From Toxotes chatareus (Eukaryota; Chordata; Actinopteri; Toxotidae), in assembly GCA_016801885.1 (NCBI GenBank), contig CM028895.1, positions 7,588,001 to 7,652,000 of the forward strand: a stretch of 64,000 nt of DNA. Direction: 5' to 3'. Made by a program: the position numbers and the translations under genes. The notes under the pieces were generated by a model. The model was given only the letters and a program-made list of their open reading frames with translations. It did no database searches and had not been told where the DNA came from. Of the stretch, positions 13,701 to 28,700 are shown in pieces. Position 1 is the first letter of the stretch, and each line of letters starts with the position of its first letter.

Positions 13701-16700
13701 GCCTCGCTAAACAAACACAACTTGGAGGTCTGGCTTCGCTTTAGCTGACGGACGTCATTATGCACGTCTATTAAAAACAAACACACTGGCAGAGTGAAAC
13801 GTCCAGCTTTTCAGCGTGGGCCTAAGGGTGGAAAATCCCCATTGGCAAGAGGGTTAGACATTGGAAAAGAGAGCAAAGAAGCGAGGGGGGTGAAATATAG
13901 TAGCCATGTTTGGGTGACTAACAGGCTAGTCAGATATTTCTCATTTCTTGGTTGCCTTTTTTTATGTATTGTATGTATTGCTGTCTAAGACGCCAGCTTA
14001 CCACTTGAACTGTTCCTGAATTGACACTAAAGCTTCACTTTCCTTTTTCAATTATGAAAAGCAAATGAAAGGAGAGAATGGGGATTATCCAGGCTCATCC
14101 AGCCAGTTCTATACTGTTATTGGTGGAGAAAAGCCAAGATCAAAACAGAGACCGCTCCTCACAAGCGTACACAAGAATTTACAGTGGTCAGACTGACAAA
14201 ATGGACACTATTACAGTTTTATTCTCAGTTAAAAACCAAACACAAAGAGCATTAATTCACACCGTTTCATCAAAAACAAAGTGTGAAAAAGAGTAAAAGA
14301 GTGTGTCTGCATGACTAAAGACAGGCTGAGACCGAAAAATTATGCATGACCACATCACATCAGCCACTGAGCACACTCAATATGAATCAATCATACACAA
14401 GTCAGCGGTTCCCACACAGGCTGGGTGAAGCATGTCTTCTATATCACACTTGCATCACATGAGAGCACATGGGCCAATTTGTACCAACATAAATGACTCG
14501 GTGTATTAGTATAGCAGCTAAGCATAAACCCTACAAGAGAATACACATACACACACACCTCTAGAGTAGCACAACCCAATCGGGCACTGGTGTCATGTTG
14601 CAGACAGGAAACAGATGGCCTGCTGGGAAAAGAAGCAGAAAAAAGTATGCCAAAGAAGGCCAGAGCGAATGCTTCCCTCCCTCTTTTTCTCCCTTCATCC
14701 CTCCTTCCATCATCCCTTTATCCTCAGTTGGAAGGAAAAGGAAGAGTGAGGCTGTGGTGGTGTTCGGAGGGTAGATCAGTGGGCTCTGGCTTGAGATCAG
14801 AGTGATAGAGTTCTCTGGGAGATTTTTAAATAACAGCCCAGCATGGCTCTACTGTACTGGGCTAGACTGGGGCACAGAGCCTCCAGGCTGTTTAAGACTG
14901 ACTGTAGGACACATCCCAATAGGGGAGAATTCATGGGGAGAAAATAGGGGAGACCATTTCTTGACCATGTACTGTAATATTCAGAAGTTGTCACCATGAG
15001 CAGAGGCTTGTTAAGTGGAATTTAACCTGCCTCTAGTCCTTGTGCTAAGCTATGTAAATCAGCTGCTGTCAGTAGCTTTATATTCACTGTGCAGACATGA
15101 GAAGCTGTTGCTCCAAGATATAGCTTGGCATCTAAGGAAAATTCCGATACTACTAAAATAAGACAATAAACCCAAAATATCCTTTAATTCTTATAAAACT
15201 TCTTTTCATGGACCTCAGTAAGGAACAGAGAGAGATAAGTGGGACAGATTTCACTCACTGGAACACGTTGATACACATTCAACAGTTCTGTGAAAGGCCT
15301 GTGAAATTTACTTCCTCCAGAAACAACCTCTTGACCTTTACCAGGTACACAGGACTGACCCATCAGTTGCTGATGCCAGATAACCTTTGACCCCAAAAAC
15401 AGCAATCAGAGATCAATATTATCTTGAGCAAGGCCGCTCTCCACAGAGGATGCATTGATAAGTGGACTGACCCCAAATGTTTGAGGTTGTGATCCATTAC
15501 ATGTTTATTTGAGCTGTGTGTCCTGTGTTTTCTGAATCTCCAATCTTAGATCTTTATTGTGGTGAAGCTCTCGAGCTAAGACCATGTCAGATGAGCTGAT
15601 GTCCAGACAGGTTTCCCGTAAGGGAAACTAAAAGATACGAGGTGTAATCAATTAATTAGGCAGGTGTCAAATTCAAAGTCCCTAAATTCAAAGTTGAGGA
15701 TTTTAATCTAAAACCTGCTGATCAAATAGGCCCCATAATAATAGTGCAAAATAATAATATGTACTAATTCAATATAAGTATATTTCCTATATAGGCCGTC
15801 TTTCCATTTTTAATAGAAACTTCCAGACAAAATGTTAAATATCATTATGCCAAAACTCAGTTATATGTAACCATGGCTTTCATGTACACCAAAAGTACCT
15901 CAAAGAATACTTCAAGGCAACGTCCAGTGTCAGTAAACCACCTGGAAACTCTGCTCTCTATTCCAACTTCTGTAGCTGTTTATTGTATATAAATATTGTC
16001 ACAGGCAATAGGATAAAATTCAGTCCTAAAGACTTAGCACCGTTTTAGATATTACTGGCACAAATTTACATCACAGCAGATGTTCTTCCTTCAACTGGCA
16101 GACATCTGAAAACCTGCTTCACATCTGCAGCTAGTCATTTAATGCTTCATTCAAAAACCCTGGGCTGTTAAATCTACAGACATCATTAAGCATGTCTGCT
16201 AATTTCTAAAACCTGAAATAAAGCAGCGATAAAACTACTAAGGCAACACAACCCAAAGCACATGTTTACTGTATGTTGGAACCTAGCTGAAGTGGGCCGA
16301 CTTTAAACACATGTTTAGATAGAAACCTCCACACAATGTCTTTTCATTGAGACTCTGAGTCTTCATTAAATTTGCACCATGTAATCCTGTTGCAAAACAT
16401 TTCAACCTTTATTGGAAGTTTCGGCAGATTGCTGAGGCGCGTTTGGGCTTTTTGAAAGCCTCCAGACTTCTAATAAGGAGTCCACAGAGCCAAAACATAA
16501 AAACTTTGTTGAACTAAAAAGAGTCTGTCTGTCTGTCTTTTTGTGTTTCTCTTTCTCAGTTCAGCTAGGTCGTAAAAAATAAGTTTTTGGCATGTTCACC
16601 AGAGCATTCCAACAGCAGTTCATGCATTCAGACAATATTTTGATGATTAACTACTTAAAAATGCATGTTATAAATGTGAGTCAACAGTTCTTTCTTTTTC

Positions 16701-19700
16701 CTGCTATACCACTAAATCCTCCTCTAAATGAAGTTGCTCTGACTTTTCTGCCCGTGCAGCACATGTTTCTGGGCTCACAGCGATCCTCTCCTCTCAGAAC
16801 AAATTGAGTTTAATGGGGGTGAGGTAGGGTGAGCTGAGGGGGAGGAGAGGGGAAGGCAAAGAGAGGGCTGTAAAAACACAGCACATGCAGCTCCATGCCA
16901 GTCCCCATGAAGAGAACAGCAGCGTTACTGCTACTACCCCATGACATTACTTCTTACCCCAAATCACAGACAACAGTAACATGCACTGACACAGCTTAAA
17001 CAGAAACACATACTCATACTCACACAAGCAAGTACTGAATGGCAAAAACACATCTTAGCATGTCTTTTAATGAAGGATTTACTCTTGCTATGTCGTTGAG
17101 TTGTCTTGTCTTCCTAATGTTGCTTGTTTAGAAAAAAAAAATGGATCCCAGGGATGGTTCCAAATAGAAATTTCTACACAACCCTGTTTGTATTCACATT
17201 TACGAAAACTAGTTGGGTAGTTGCTGCATTGGGATAGCTGTCAAAGAAAAGTATACTCCTTCACTGACTTTCAAACTGTCTCAACCTCCAAACAGAAACT
17301 GCCATGCCAAACTGCATCCTTTTACTAGGAGCAGGTAAGACACTCACAGTTTCTGGCAGATACCAGTTGACCCAGTTGACAGGCAAGTGAGCAAACATAC
17401 ACACCTTTGGCAAAACCCTGACATGAACACACACAGTTGGTATGCACCTCAACACTGGTCTTTTTCTGCTCTCCTCCTGATGCAATTCTCTGGTTTAATT
17501 AACTGGACTACTGTGAGAGTTCCTCTAAGGCCAACATATCCAGGAAAACCCACACCCACACACCCACACACACTCTCTCGTAGAGGTGCAGCGTCCTTCA
17601 CCCTGACCAGGGTGCCTTGGAGAGAAAATTAATTTTGCTGGGTGAGCTTGGTTTCTTAAAGGGCAACTAAAAAGGCAGAGACCCTGCTGAATAAAGCCAT
17701 TCAAGAGGCTCTCTGGCATGCTGTCCACATGTCCACATCTTCCAGACCCATGCATGAACTGGACACAGACACTTTCTGGATAGTACACTGCAGCTACAGT
17801 TAATGCGTGGTATCATTACAAGGCTAACAAAGATATATACATATACACTGCATTAAAGATCCCCTCAAAACATGTTTCACGTATGAAAATATTCTGCTCT
17901 TTTTTTTAACATAACAGTTCAATTATCTCATTCTTAAAATTACATCCATTCCCTCTCCATCATTGAAATATTCTATGCTTCAAGGGGGCTTCAAGTTTTC
18001 ACATCAGACTTTTATAAGCTGCATAATAACGTAACTGCCTTCCCAGGTAGTTGCGATGTCACAAAATCCCGCTCACACCTACATGTCCTAAACTCCGATT
18101 TAAAGTGCACAGAGAAACTTTCCTACTTCAGTAAGTGAATGTGAAAACAACCTTAAAGTTTCAGACTCTGCACATACATCTTTCTGCACAGTGAAGCTCA
18201 AATATACAAGTAATATAACAATCAGCAGACACATTTTTTAGGAGAGGGAGGCTTTAACATCAGATCCACTGCCTAGGAAAAGTTGCTCTATTATATCTTG
18301 ACTTGTGTGTCACTTACAGTATGTATCTTCACAGCAGTGTGCTTGTTCAGGTGTGTGTTTTGGATCTTCAGGTGTTCATTTCTGTGCATCCTTCCATGCG
18401 CACATGCCACAGCCATTTTTTTTCCCTCTCCCACCTCGATGACCTTTTAAATCTTCCAGGATCCAGGGGACTTACCCCCACAATCTCACTGGGAGATAAA
18501 CAACTCCCCACAGCTATGAGGCTCCTCAAATCCCTCCACCTAGGGCCTCTGAGGGCAATAACACAGACATCAGAGGAGTGATCCTGCACTGCTCTTCCAG
18601 GAGAAGACTGCCTGTTAAAACTTCCATCCATTTCAAAGAATTGGCTCAGGAGGAAAGGATAAGCTATGTTCTAGTAGATGAACTGTAAAGAAAAGGGTTC
18701 TACAGTTTGGAAGCAGAACAATGGTCGGCAAAGTCAGTTCGTTAACAGAGAATTGTGGTGTATAATAATTAAGACTGGAGTCCCTGGCAGCTGTGATAGG
18801 GGAATAGAGCTGGCATAATAATACAGAGGTTCAGTCACTGCTGATGCCAGGGACACTGGAAACATTAAGTAAAAGAAAGAGGGGGAAGCTGGGGTCAAAG
18901 CCATATATACAGTGGTATGAGGATGTATAGGTCTTACCAAGATAGTGGTGGAGGTAAGTATAGGGTTTGATATGGGGGCTGGAGAACCCCAGCACCCCCC
19001 ACAAGCAGCTGCATGTTGGTGCTGAAGAATGCCAGGAAGTTTTTTGGGGGGAGTCACATCTGCTTTGGCTATCAGGATGACACCCCCCACCCCTCCACTT
19101 CAAAATGACTTTTATTTTTTCAGAGAACGACTCATTCTGGAAGTAAGGAAGGCAGGAAGGAAGGAAAGGGGGAAGGAGGAAAGGAAGGGCAGTATAGGAA
19201 GGAAGGAAAAAAGAAAATGCCCCTCTAGGAGAGCTGAAGCCATTAGGAATGCATGCTGAGTTTCAAAAACAGAGAACAGAGAAGAAAAGGATAAAAATCA
19301 AATCAAGGGTAGAGAAAAAAGACGGGCTTGGAAAGGAAAGAGGGCTTTGCTTTTCTGTGAGAGAACCAGGCCAAAGCTTAGTACAGCGCCAGGTTCCATT
19401 CAGACTAGACAAAGTAAATAAAACCACTTGATGAAAAAGAGAAAAAGGAAGCAAATGGATGGCGGAAAGAGCCCTCCAAGCAGGGGGGTATGGAGCTACA
19501 CGAAACTATGAAGATGAAGGGAGAGAGAACAAGAAGGTCGGCCTATCTGTTTTTACAACTGAGCAGTCAGCCTTATCTGATGGCCGGACGCAGAGCTGCA
19601 CAGATTATCACAGTACTGTCAAACATGAAGTCACATCTCTGTGGGTGGGGAAAAAGGAAAAACAGGGAGAAAGACAGAAAAGCCCCTTCATCTCACTCAT

Positions 19701-20702
19701 TAATCATTTCTACTGTCATTCCAATCTCTGCTTCCATCTCCAGAGGACATTCAGACTGCTAATCTGGGATAATAAACAAAGGAGAGTTAAGATCCAGCTA
19801 ATCAAAATGTGCGCTCAAGCAGGCTGGGCTTATTCCTGTTCCTGTTCCTGTGCTGTCAGTCTCTGGCCTGCCCTCTCTTCTCGTAACCCAAACCACACAC
19901 TAATTCATAAATTACAAACAAAGAGTCCCTTGTGGTTTGGGAGGGACCGGGCCGGCACTGCAAACCGGCGCTACAGGGGGAACAGCTACGCGTCAATTAG
20001 TGGGAAACCTGGCTGATGGGGAGAGGTAGGTGTGGATGCATGCACTCCCAAACAGTCTCACACATTTACAGTCTCACAAACAAGGAGGCAGGAGCACAGG
20101 CCTACTGTATACACATGTTCACAACAGACAGGAAAACACACACACACCATTTGGAAGCCATCTAAAAAATTTTGTCATTTTGGAGCCCAGGAACTGACTG
20201 CGCCATTGTCTGGTCTGAACAGCTCACTGGGTTTCTAGGTCCTGTTTACGAGGGGTGACGTGTGTTTGGGTGTTGGGCATGCACCGCTGGGAGTCAAGCC
20301 TGCGGTTGTGTTGTGTTCAAGGCAGGCTTCCTTTGATAAAACACATGTAGAATTGCAGGAAAGGTCAATTCAATAGAGTGTGCATGTGGATTAAACACTA
20401 AACATGTTTTGAGTTCAACATCAGATGAAACTAGGAAACTATCTGCATTACAATGAAATGATGAGGGTGAATAGCCTGGTTCAGTTCAGCTATCAGATTC
20501 CTACACGGCCAGGTGATAAGGCCAATTAATCTCTTCTCTTTTACAACTGAAATTTTCTCATGAATTTTCAATTTTACAGTCCAATAAATAGTCTGAATCC
20601 TGTATAACTAAACTGAGAATAGCTAGGGCAACCACTGACCACTAACCTGACCAACCAACTGGCAATAGGTCTAGTCCAGGAGAGAGAGAGAGAGAGAGAG
20701 AG

Positions 20703-20773
<71 letters not shown>

Positions 20774-21336
20774 AACATATAATGAGCCAGAAAGTAAATG
20801 TCATGTATGGATGTATTAAAATAGTTAAAAGAAAGCAAAAAAGTAAAACATTTGCTAGTTTAAGTTTCTTGGGTGTTAAGATTTGCTAAGTTTTATTTCA
20901 CTGTTAACTGAATATTTTGGGAAAAATAAGAGATTCAAAGACGTCACCTTGGGCTCTAGGACACCAACACTAACATTTTTTTCATTTTTTCACCAAATGA
21001 TTAAATGATTAATCAAGAAAATAAGATTGATTAATAAGATTGATTAGCACTAAAAAATAATCAATAGTTGCAGCTCTAAAATAATTTACTTTCAAAGAAA
21101 GGGTTGTCATTGAGTTCATTGAGAGTTAAAGTGACATGTGAGCACAATGATCCTCCATGCTCTTAGTCAGCACCAGTATTTGGAGTGTGTGAATGACTTG
21201 TTGCCCTTGTTGGTTTTTACTGTATTATGCACCCTGTAGTTAATTACAGGGGAGTCAAACTCCTGCCAGCATAGCCTGTTCTGATCAGTACTACCAGCAA
21301 CTCATTAGGAAAAAACATTCACCACCTTTGGAAACA

Positions 21337-21368
<32 letters not shown>

Positions 21369-22471
21369 GAGGGATACATGAAAAATCACTGTTTCTACAA
21401 AAGGTACCAATGCTGACAGGGCGTTGTCAGGTATTGCTTCAGTCATGTGCATTGTTGTGTGTATCTAAGTGATCTCATTTCGGTTTACCTCATCTATCCA
21501 CACGAGAGATCTACAGTTCCCTGTCAGAGTCTGATCCAGTCAGTCAACCTGGCAAATCTCTCTCTCAACTCCAAAACACTTGTTTCCTCATGTTTCAGAG
21601 GAATTTACACACACACACACACACACCATCTTCCAAATAATTAGCACACACACTCACAACAGTTTTCACGCTCATATGTTCTCCCATCCTCAGTTGCAAG
21701 AGCTAAAACAGCAAGAACATTCCTGAGGGCAACGCAAGGGGAGGCATTTAAACAGCACAACAAGCAAAAGGTAAAAACAGTCTTTCGACAGATTGACTAT
21801 GCAGAGAAATTACTCTTAAATATTCTAAGTATAACGTTTGTAAGGTAGAAAACAATATCACAAAAGTCTCACAACTTCAGCGCAAACACCAACAAGCAAA
21901 AGTGGCCAGACTACAACAGAGAGGTTTTTAAAAGCGTGCTCAGACGGAAGACAAGGTGACACTTACACACACATTGTTGAATGGAAAATCCTTCAGGGTC
22001 CAGGCAGTAACTTTCTCTCAGAGCGTGTGTTTGTGTGTGCGGCTGTCTGTCTTGTCAAACATTCCCTCCTCCTCCTCCTCCTCCTCTCGGTCCCGCCAGG
22101 AGAGCTAGGACCAGCTTTGCCGTAAAAACAAGCGCTCACATGAATAGTTCACCGGGGTCTGGGTCTGACCAAAATGAGAGAGCACGACCCAAAAAAGGAA
22201 AATAAAGAAGGAGGGAGGGAGTAAAAAAAAAAAAAAAGGATAGTCCCTTTAAGAAGGTATGCTCCTTGTTTGGTGACTCCCCCCTTTTTAAGCCAAATGG
22301 AGTATGAAGAGAGTTCCTCTTCTTTTCTTCTTCTCATCAGGAGAGAATAACTAGTGGAGGCTTTACGAATGCTTCTCTTCTTTTTAGTTTTCCCTTCCTT
22401 CCTACTCTCAGGGAGAGAGAAAGTTAAACCCGGCTTTAGACAACTGGAATGTGACAGCAGGAGAGAGAGCA

Positions 22472-22511
<40 letters not shown>

Positions 22512-22715
22512 GGTGAGGTGGTGAGGGAGGTTAAGCAAGAGTGTGTGTGAGAGAGAGAGAAAGAGAGAGAGAGTGAAGCAGGACATGCAGTGTCCACCTA
22601 CACAGCCCCACTGCTGTGTGAGTGAGCAGTCAAAGAGAGGTGGAGAGGGGAGGGAAGGAGCAGGCAAAGAGAGGAGGGGGGGGCTATGAGTGTGTGCATG
22701 AGTGTGTGAGAGAGT

Positions 22716-22752
<37 letters not shown>

Positions 22753-25700
22753 AAAAAGTCAATGTGCAGCTCCAGGAAATGACCTGAGAATTTCATTCAA
22801 CTCAGACTGGAAATCTGGGGAGTGTGGTGTGTAAGAGCTGGTACATGCTGCTCCAGGCTGTGTGTGGGTGAAGGTCTGTGATGCAGCTGAGCGATATAAC
22901 AATTTACACTACGAGACAATACAAATTTGTCAACAGAGATTTCTTCCATATGATTAATTGCATGATATCTATTCCTTTAAGTTTCAGGCTGTATTAGGCC
23001 GTTGTGGGCAATGCTGTAAATCAATGTGTCGAACTGCTTTATGGCAATATTTGATTTTGGCATATTCCATAATAAAAGATTTTATCCATATTGCCTTATC
23101 CTAGTTTTTTCAGTTTCAGATTTGAAGTTGGATCAATCAATCAGCTTGGCTTTGCCGTGCAATGCGTTCATTCTGCCGAACATGCATTTTGGTTTCTACT
23201 TTTGTAAATAAAGTAAAAAAAAAAACAAAAAGAAAAGATGGTTAACCATAACACTCTTCTGTGCAGAGACATTTAAATGTGTCTTCACAGAACTAGAATT
23301 CCAGCTTAAGATGCCCTGGGAATTTCTCCCTTTGACTCTCACCCTCTGACTGTCCCTCTACACGCACACAGACATACACATACACATACACACGCAAACA
23401 CACACACACTAATTCTTCCCTCTCCCTCCATCCGCGTCCACCGCAGGAGGGAAACTGAAACCAGCCACAGACTGGAAAGCATTAGTACCACCCCCCCACC
23501 CCCAAACTACAATTCAACACAGTCTACATACAAACGAACGATGGATCACACAAAAAGCGGAGCAGAGAGGTTTTTTTTTTTTTTTTTTTGCCATGAGCAC
23601 AAAGTGACACGAAAACAGTAGTGTACACAGTTTACGAGTTTGTAAAGCTGACAAAGTTGGCAGTGAGTTCTCGTCCAGAGCTTTGCTTATTTTGCAGTTT
23701 CCAGCCCAACAAAGAAGCATTTGCTCATTTGGGAAAACGGGCCAAGCAAAAACCACAGGACAGGGGGAGATGTTTGTGTGTTTGTGTACACGCTGTTTGC
23801 GCATTCAGTTTGTCTGTGTACCATTTGTGCTTGTTTTAATGTACGTAAGTATGCTTGTACACGCTTATACATGCATTTGTCTGCAAACATGTGACTGTAT
23901 GACTGTTCACCTCACTACACGCTGCCTTTATCCGACATTTGTAAAGCAGACAAACAGCCCAAAGCCAAATGCAGAACATTCCTCCACTCTGGAAAGCGCT
24001 TCCTATGTTGGGGGCTGGAGTGGTTACAGGGACATAAGAGTAGCGGCAGCAGAGCGACAGACCCCAAAATGATCATCAGGGAGGCCCTCGTTCTCCCACT
24101 CCCACAGGCACTGGTGTTAATGAGACCTATGGCCTCAATAGCACATCACAGAGGCTAGGTAAAAGACTGAGTGGTCAGGACAGGACGAACAGGAGGGAGG
24201 CCACACTTTGATTATCTACAATGTCATGAGACTGTCTGCACAATGAAGATAAAGGGGGGAGGGCAAAGCAGGAAAGACAGCGAAGACAGCAAGTAAGCAT
24301 TTCTGCTAATCAGAATATACTGAAGGATTTAGAAGGAAAACTAAATAATCAATAATTAGCTAACGCCACTGATAACACACTACAGTGCATACATCCACCT
24401 ACTTCACAAACCTACTTCTAAAAACATCACATTATCACTACATGGGTTTATCTCGTCTTTTGGTTAGCAGGTGATGAAGCACATTTTCACAGCCGCCGCA
24501 AAGGTTATAATTGAGTTAATCACACTCATCCTATCATGCTTATCCAGTCAGCTGGGTTATCAGCACAGGCCTCTGATGTTCCTTCCCTATCATGTTTACT
24601 AAGCAGTCTGTAGACAGAGGAATCTAAGCATCTGGTTGGCACACAGTCTAGTTTCCGCTAAACTGTGTGTGAGTGAGGTTACTTTTTTTTTCTCTTTCTA
24701 TTTTCTTTTTAAGGGACTTTTTCAAGGTCTGGTACCATGACACAAGCGAATACCGATGGATACAAAACACTGCACCACTGGCTCCAGGGAAAAGAAGAGC
24801 GGCTGAGTTTTGAGAACACTCTTAACTCACATTAGTCACAGATATTGTGGGGAAATACAATGATTGGTGACTCACTGGAGGTTTATTCTAACACGGAAAA
24901 CTATTTAGAATCAAGGAGCTCCTAATAATAATGTAATTGAGCAACTGTGATGCAGTTGTGGTGTAGTGATTTTCAAGTGCACTTCGCCTAAAGGACATTT
25001 TTAACTTTTATACAAATTCTTGTCACTTCATGAGCACCACATCAGAAACTGTAATGAGCCCTGCTTATTCATGGTTTTCTTCACTGGTCTTGTTTTTCAT
25101 TAAAATAATCAAGTTTTATCACATTTTATCTTGTGTTGGATAAATTGAAGCCTCCAACATTTAAGTATTTAAGTAAGCAAGTAACTTCTTCTTTTAATGC
25201 CTTTTTGTGGCATTTATATTAAATAAAAATTTTAACAGACTTTAGCCAATGCAACTCCAGTAACAAAAATGGGATGTATTGGTAGGGACACAATTGCTCA
25301 AAGGCATAAACCAATTATTCCCAAAGTCAAAATCAATTCATCCTCATACAGTAAGGTACCTGAGTCAGTAAAATTCCAGCTCTAACCTCTGGGCTATCGC
25401 TCTGTGCGGTCGGAAATGGTGGACAGAATAGAGACAGTAGGAAAACAAGGAAGAGAGATGAGATGAAAGGCAGAGGTTAACAGGTTGCACGGCTGCTACA
25501 TACAAGGAAAAGAAGAACAGTGAGAAAGACAGTGTATAAAAAATGGGCAGCAGAAACAGCCAAGCATGCATGGTGAAAAAGGCGGATTTCATTATTTACA
25601 GAGAAGGTGAGTAAAACATCTAAGTGAAGGGGGTGGAGGGGGTAAAAAGGCGAAAAAAGGGTGAGGGAAAGTCAGAGAAGGTGTGAGAACTTAAAAGGGA

Positions 25701-28700
25701 ACATAACACCCTGTTTTCTCAAAAGAGTTCAAGATTCATTTTAATCTGATTAAAGCTCTTGAAGACTTTCCCTGAGGGCCAGTGATCACATCGGCTGGGT
25801 AGTAATGTATGACCACACCACATATAGCTGTTTGTGTTTGAAGGAGGGAAAATTACCAGAATTAGAGTGTGATTTAACATGCTTTTATTCGCTTGTGTGT
25901 GTGTGTGGTGCTTGTGTACACCAAACAACCAGCAGATACCCAATGATGTAAGGCGAGGAGACATGGTGCAGGGCAGACATCAGCTGACTGAACATGCTGG
26001 CAAAGCACAAACCCACAATCCCTAGTATCAGCAAATCACCATAACAACAGTGCGTTCCCGCCAAAAACTCCCTCCATGTGTCTCATCCTCTTCCAGAGAC
26101 CACACCCTGAGTGGGTTCACTAACTTTCAGCCACTTACTTTGTCAAACTTCAGTAGATCTTTTGTCCAAAAATGATTCAAACCTGGCTAAAGGGTCGCGA
26201 GAGCGTAGCAGAGTATGATGTTATACCAACCACCACACTCTATGCCTTTTATGGGCTTTGGCCAAACCAACTACAACCATTATTAACGCAGCACACCGGC
26301 ACAAGCAGGTCAGCCGAGGTCACGTGCTGTGTGTTTTCTCGCAGCAGTGTTCCTGAGCATGCCAGCTGCGGCTGTTATTCCAGGGTTTCTGCAGAGTCAG
26401 GCTTGTGTTACGAGGCTGGAGAGCATTCAGAGGGGCCATTTCATTCCTTTCTGCTTGCCTCTCCACTCACTAAAATCAGACACACCACGGATCACGCATG
26501 GGTCAAAGACTGGTTCTTAAAACACCTTCTGCCAGGCTCTTGGTTTGTTTTACCCTAGTAAAATACCCAATTGTTGGGGTCGTGGCCATGCACTGTATAA
26601 TGATGCAGTAAGAGTCAGAATACTGCGACGTAACCACTGAAGTATTTGAAGGGTAAGTCAGGCCATTTTCTTGTGATTGACGTTGTACTCGGTGCAACTG
26701 CAATCAGCCTGGCAAAATAAAACACACCCACTCTGGCAGTGCCTTAAGATGAGAACACAGTCAAAGAATTTTTGATTTTTTTTAAAGCATCGAGGTACTT
26801 GATAAGTACACCATTAAAATATTACAAAGCCTTAAACTTGCAGTAGCATGAGAGTGTTGGAAAACATGTGAAGGCTATGAAAGCTTTGAAACTGTTCCAT
26901 AATAACTAAGTCCATGTTGAGCTGAGGAAAAGCACTTTGACCTTGACCATAGTCAAGCACTGAACTGAAGACAGAAATGTTGGACTCAATGAAACTTATA
27001 AACTTTGTTTTCTGAAAGTAAATGAAGAATATTGTTTATTGCAACATACCTCTACATTTTGGATTGTGTGGTAAGAATTTGTCATAAAGATGTAAAATGT
27101 CACATTTTTTTTATCCCTACTTTTTTTAATCCAGCCAACTACTAGTTTTGGTGGTCGTCGTTTCTTGTGATGGATCAAAGTAGAAGCTTTCAGGAAATAA
27201 TAGTCAAAAAGCATAAAATAATAGGAGGCACAAACCATGCTTCTGGCCTAATACAGTTTGAAATGTTTGGCAAAAAAACCCAGACCTGATTAGAGACCTA
27301 ACGCACTGTGGTAGAAACTACTACACTGAAAAATGTCATGTATCAGATGTGTGTACAAGACTGAGTTTATGTCATATTAGAGATAACGAAAAAAAGATTT
27401 CGCTTCAGCAAATACTGTGCACATGTGTGTGCTTTCGGGTACACATCCTCCAGTCCTGCAGCTATAGGATGAGCTACAAGGGGAATGATGGGGCCCCAGC
27501 AGCAGCTACTGCCTGCCTGGCTGGACTGCAGCTCCACACAACTGGGCCAAAATAAACATCTTCCCCACAGTCTCCTCTGCTGACATGACATGAATGTGTG
27601 CAGGGGAGCTGGAGGAGTGCAGCGGTCACATGTGTCTTTGTGCATGTATATGTTTGTGCGTATGTGTCCGTGTGTATGTCTGCATAACCAATTGGGACAA
27701 TTCAAACCCTCAAGCTTCTGAATTACATCTTTATCTTCCTCTATTTTCCCCTGTTACATCTAAATCAGGCCCCCCCTGAGCCATGTGTAGGCAGCCACAG
27801 TCTCCACTGCTCGGACGGTGTCCATTAAAAACACCAGTAGCATAGACCAGTGACCACACCTCTGTCAAAGCCTACAGTTTAATCCCTGCAGTGAAGCCTT
27901 CACCAACATGAACCAACTCAGCAGCTTCTATCTCTACATCACAGTGAATTTCCACATTTTATCTGTTAAAGTAAAAGAAAAAAGTAAACACCAATGAGTG
28001 AAAAATTTTACAATTCTGTATATTGCACAGCCATGAGTTGTTAAAATGTATTTTAAATTGTCATTGAAATTTCAACATTTTCAAAGATACCAAAGATGGC
28101 AGACTAAATTTTGTGGAAATGTGCATGTTGTTACGTAAATGGCACCAAGAATCTGTTTTGATCATGTCTGGATCATTTACTGCTCATTCCAAGGTCAAGA
28201 ATAAACAGTGAAACTAAAAGTTCAAAGCCCCCATCGACTAAAAGTGTTCAAAGTACTCAGAAAAAAACTGAATTTGAACTTCTACATTTTCATGATAATT
28301 GGGTAAACTCCATCTGCTGTTAAAGATTGCTTGACATGGTTGAAAGCTCAAGAATGGCTACTAAATGGACCATGATGTGAGACTGTTTTGTCAAGAGAAT
28401 CTTTCCATTTTATATTTGTAATGATTTTCCAGTTAGTAAGTGGAAAATCTTGCTTGTCCAAAAGCTTGTTTGTTTTTGCGTCCGGAGTATCCAGAGCACG
28501 GCTGTGGTCCAGATTAGTGGCTGTGGTCCTATATATGGAAACATATATAGGATATTAATGGACTCATTATACTTTCATTAGGGTTTTTTTGGGGGGGATC
28601 CTATTTCCACTTTGAGGTTTAAACCCCAGTGCTGGAAATGCCTGAGTTGCTTATTCCATCAAGCCCCACCCCCTTCTCCAACCCCCAGATCCCATGTTAA

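Noticed and set aside
19459..20016. Plus-strand open frame of 185 codons.
   Set aside because: No family signature; it overlaps a purine-rich tract that lowers stop-codon density.
22149..22796. Minus-strand open frame of 215 codons.
   Set aside because: It is the translation of GA/CT repeats (long Leu-Ser runs) with no domain and no splice context.
23571..23590. Poly-T run as the tail of a retroposed sequence.
   Set aside because: No recognisable retrogene, SINE head or target-site duplication was seen on either side.
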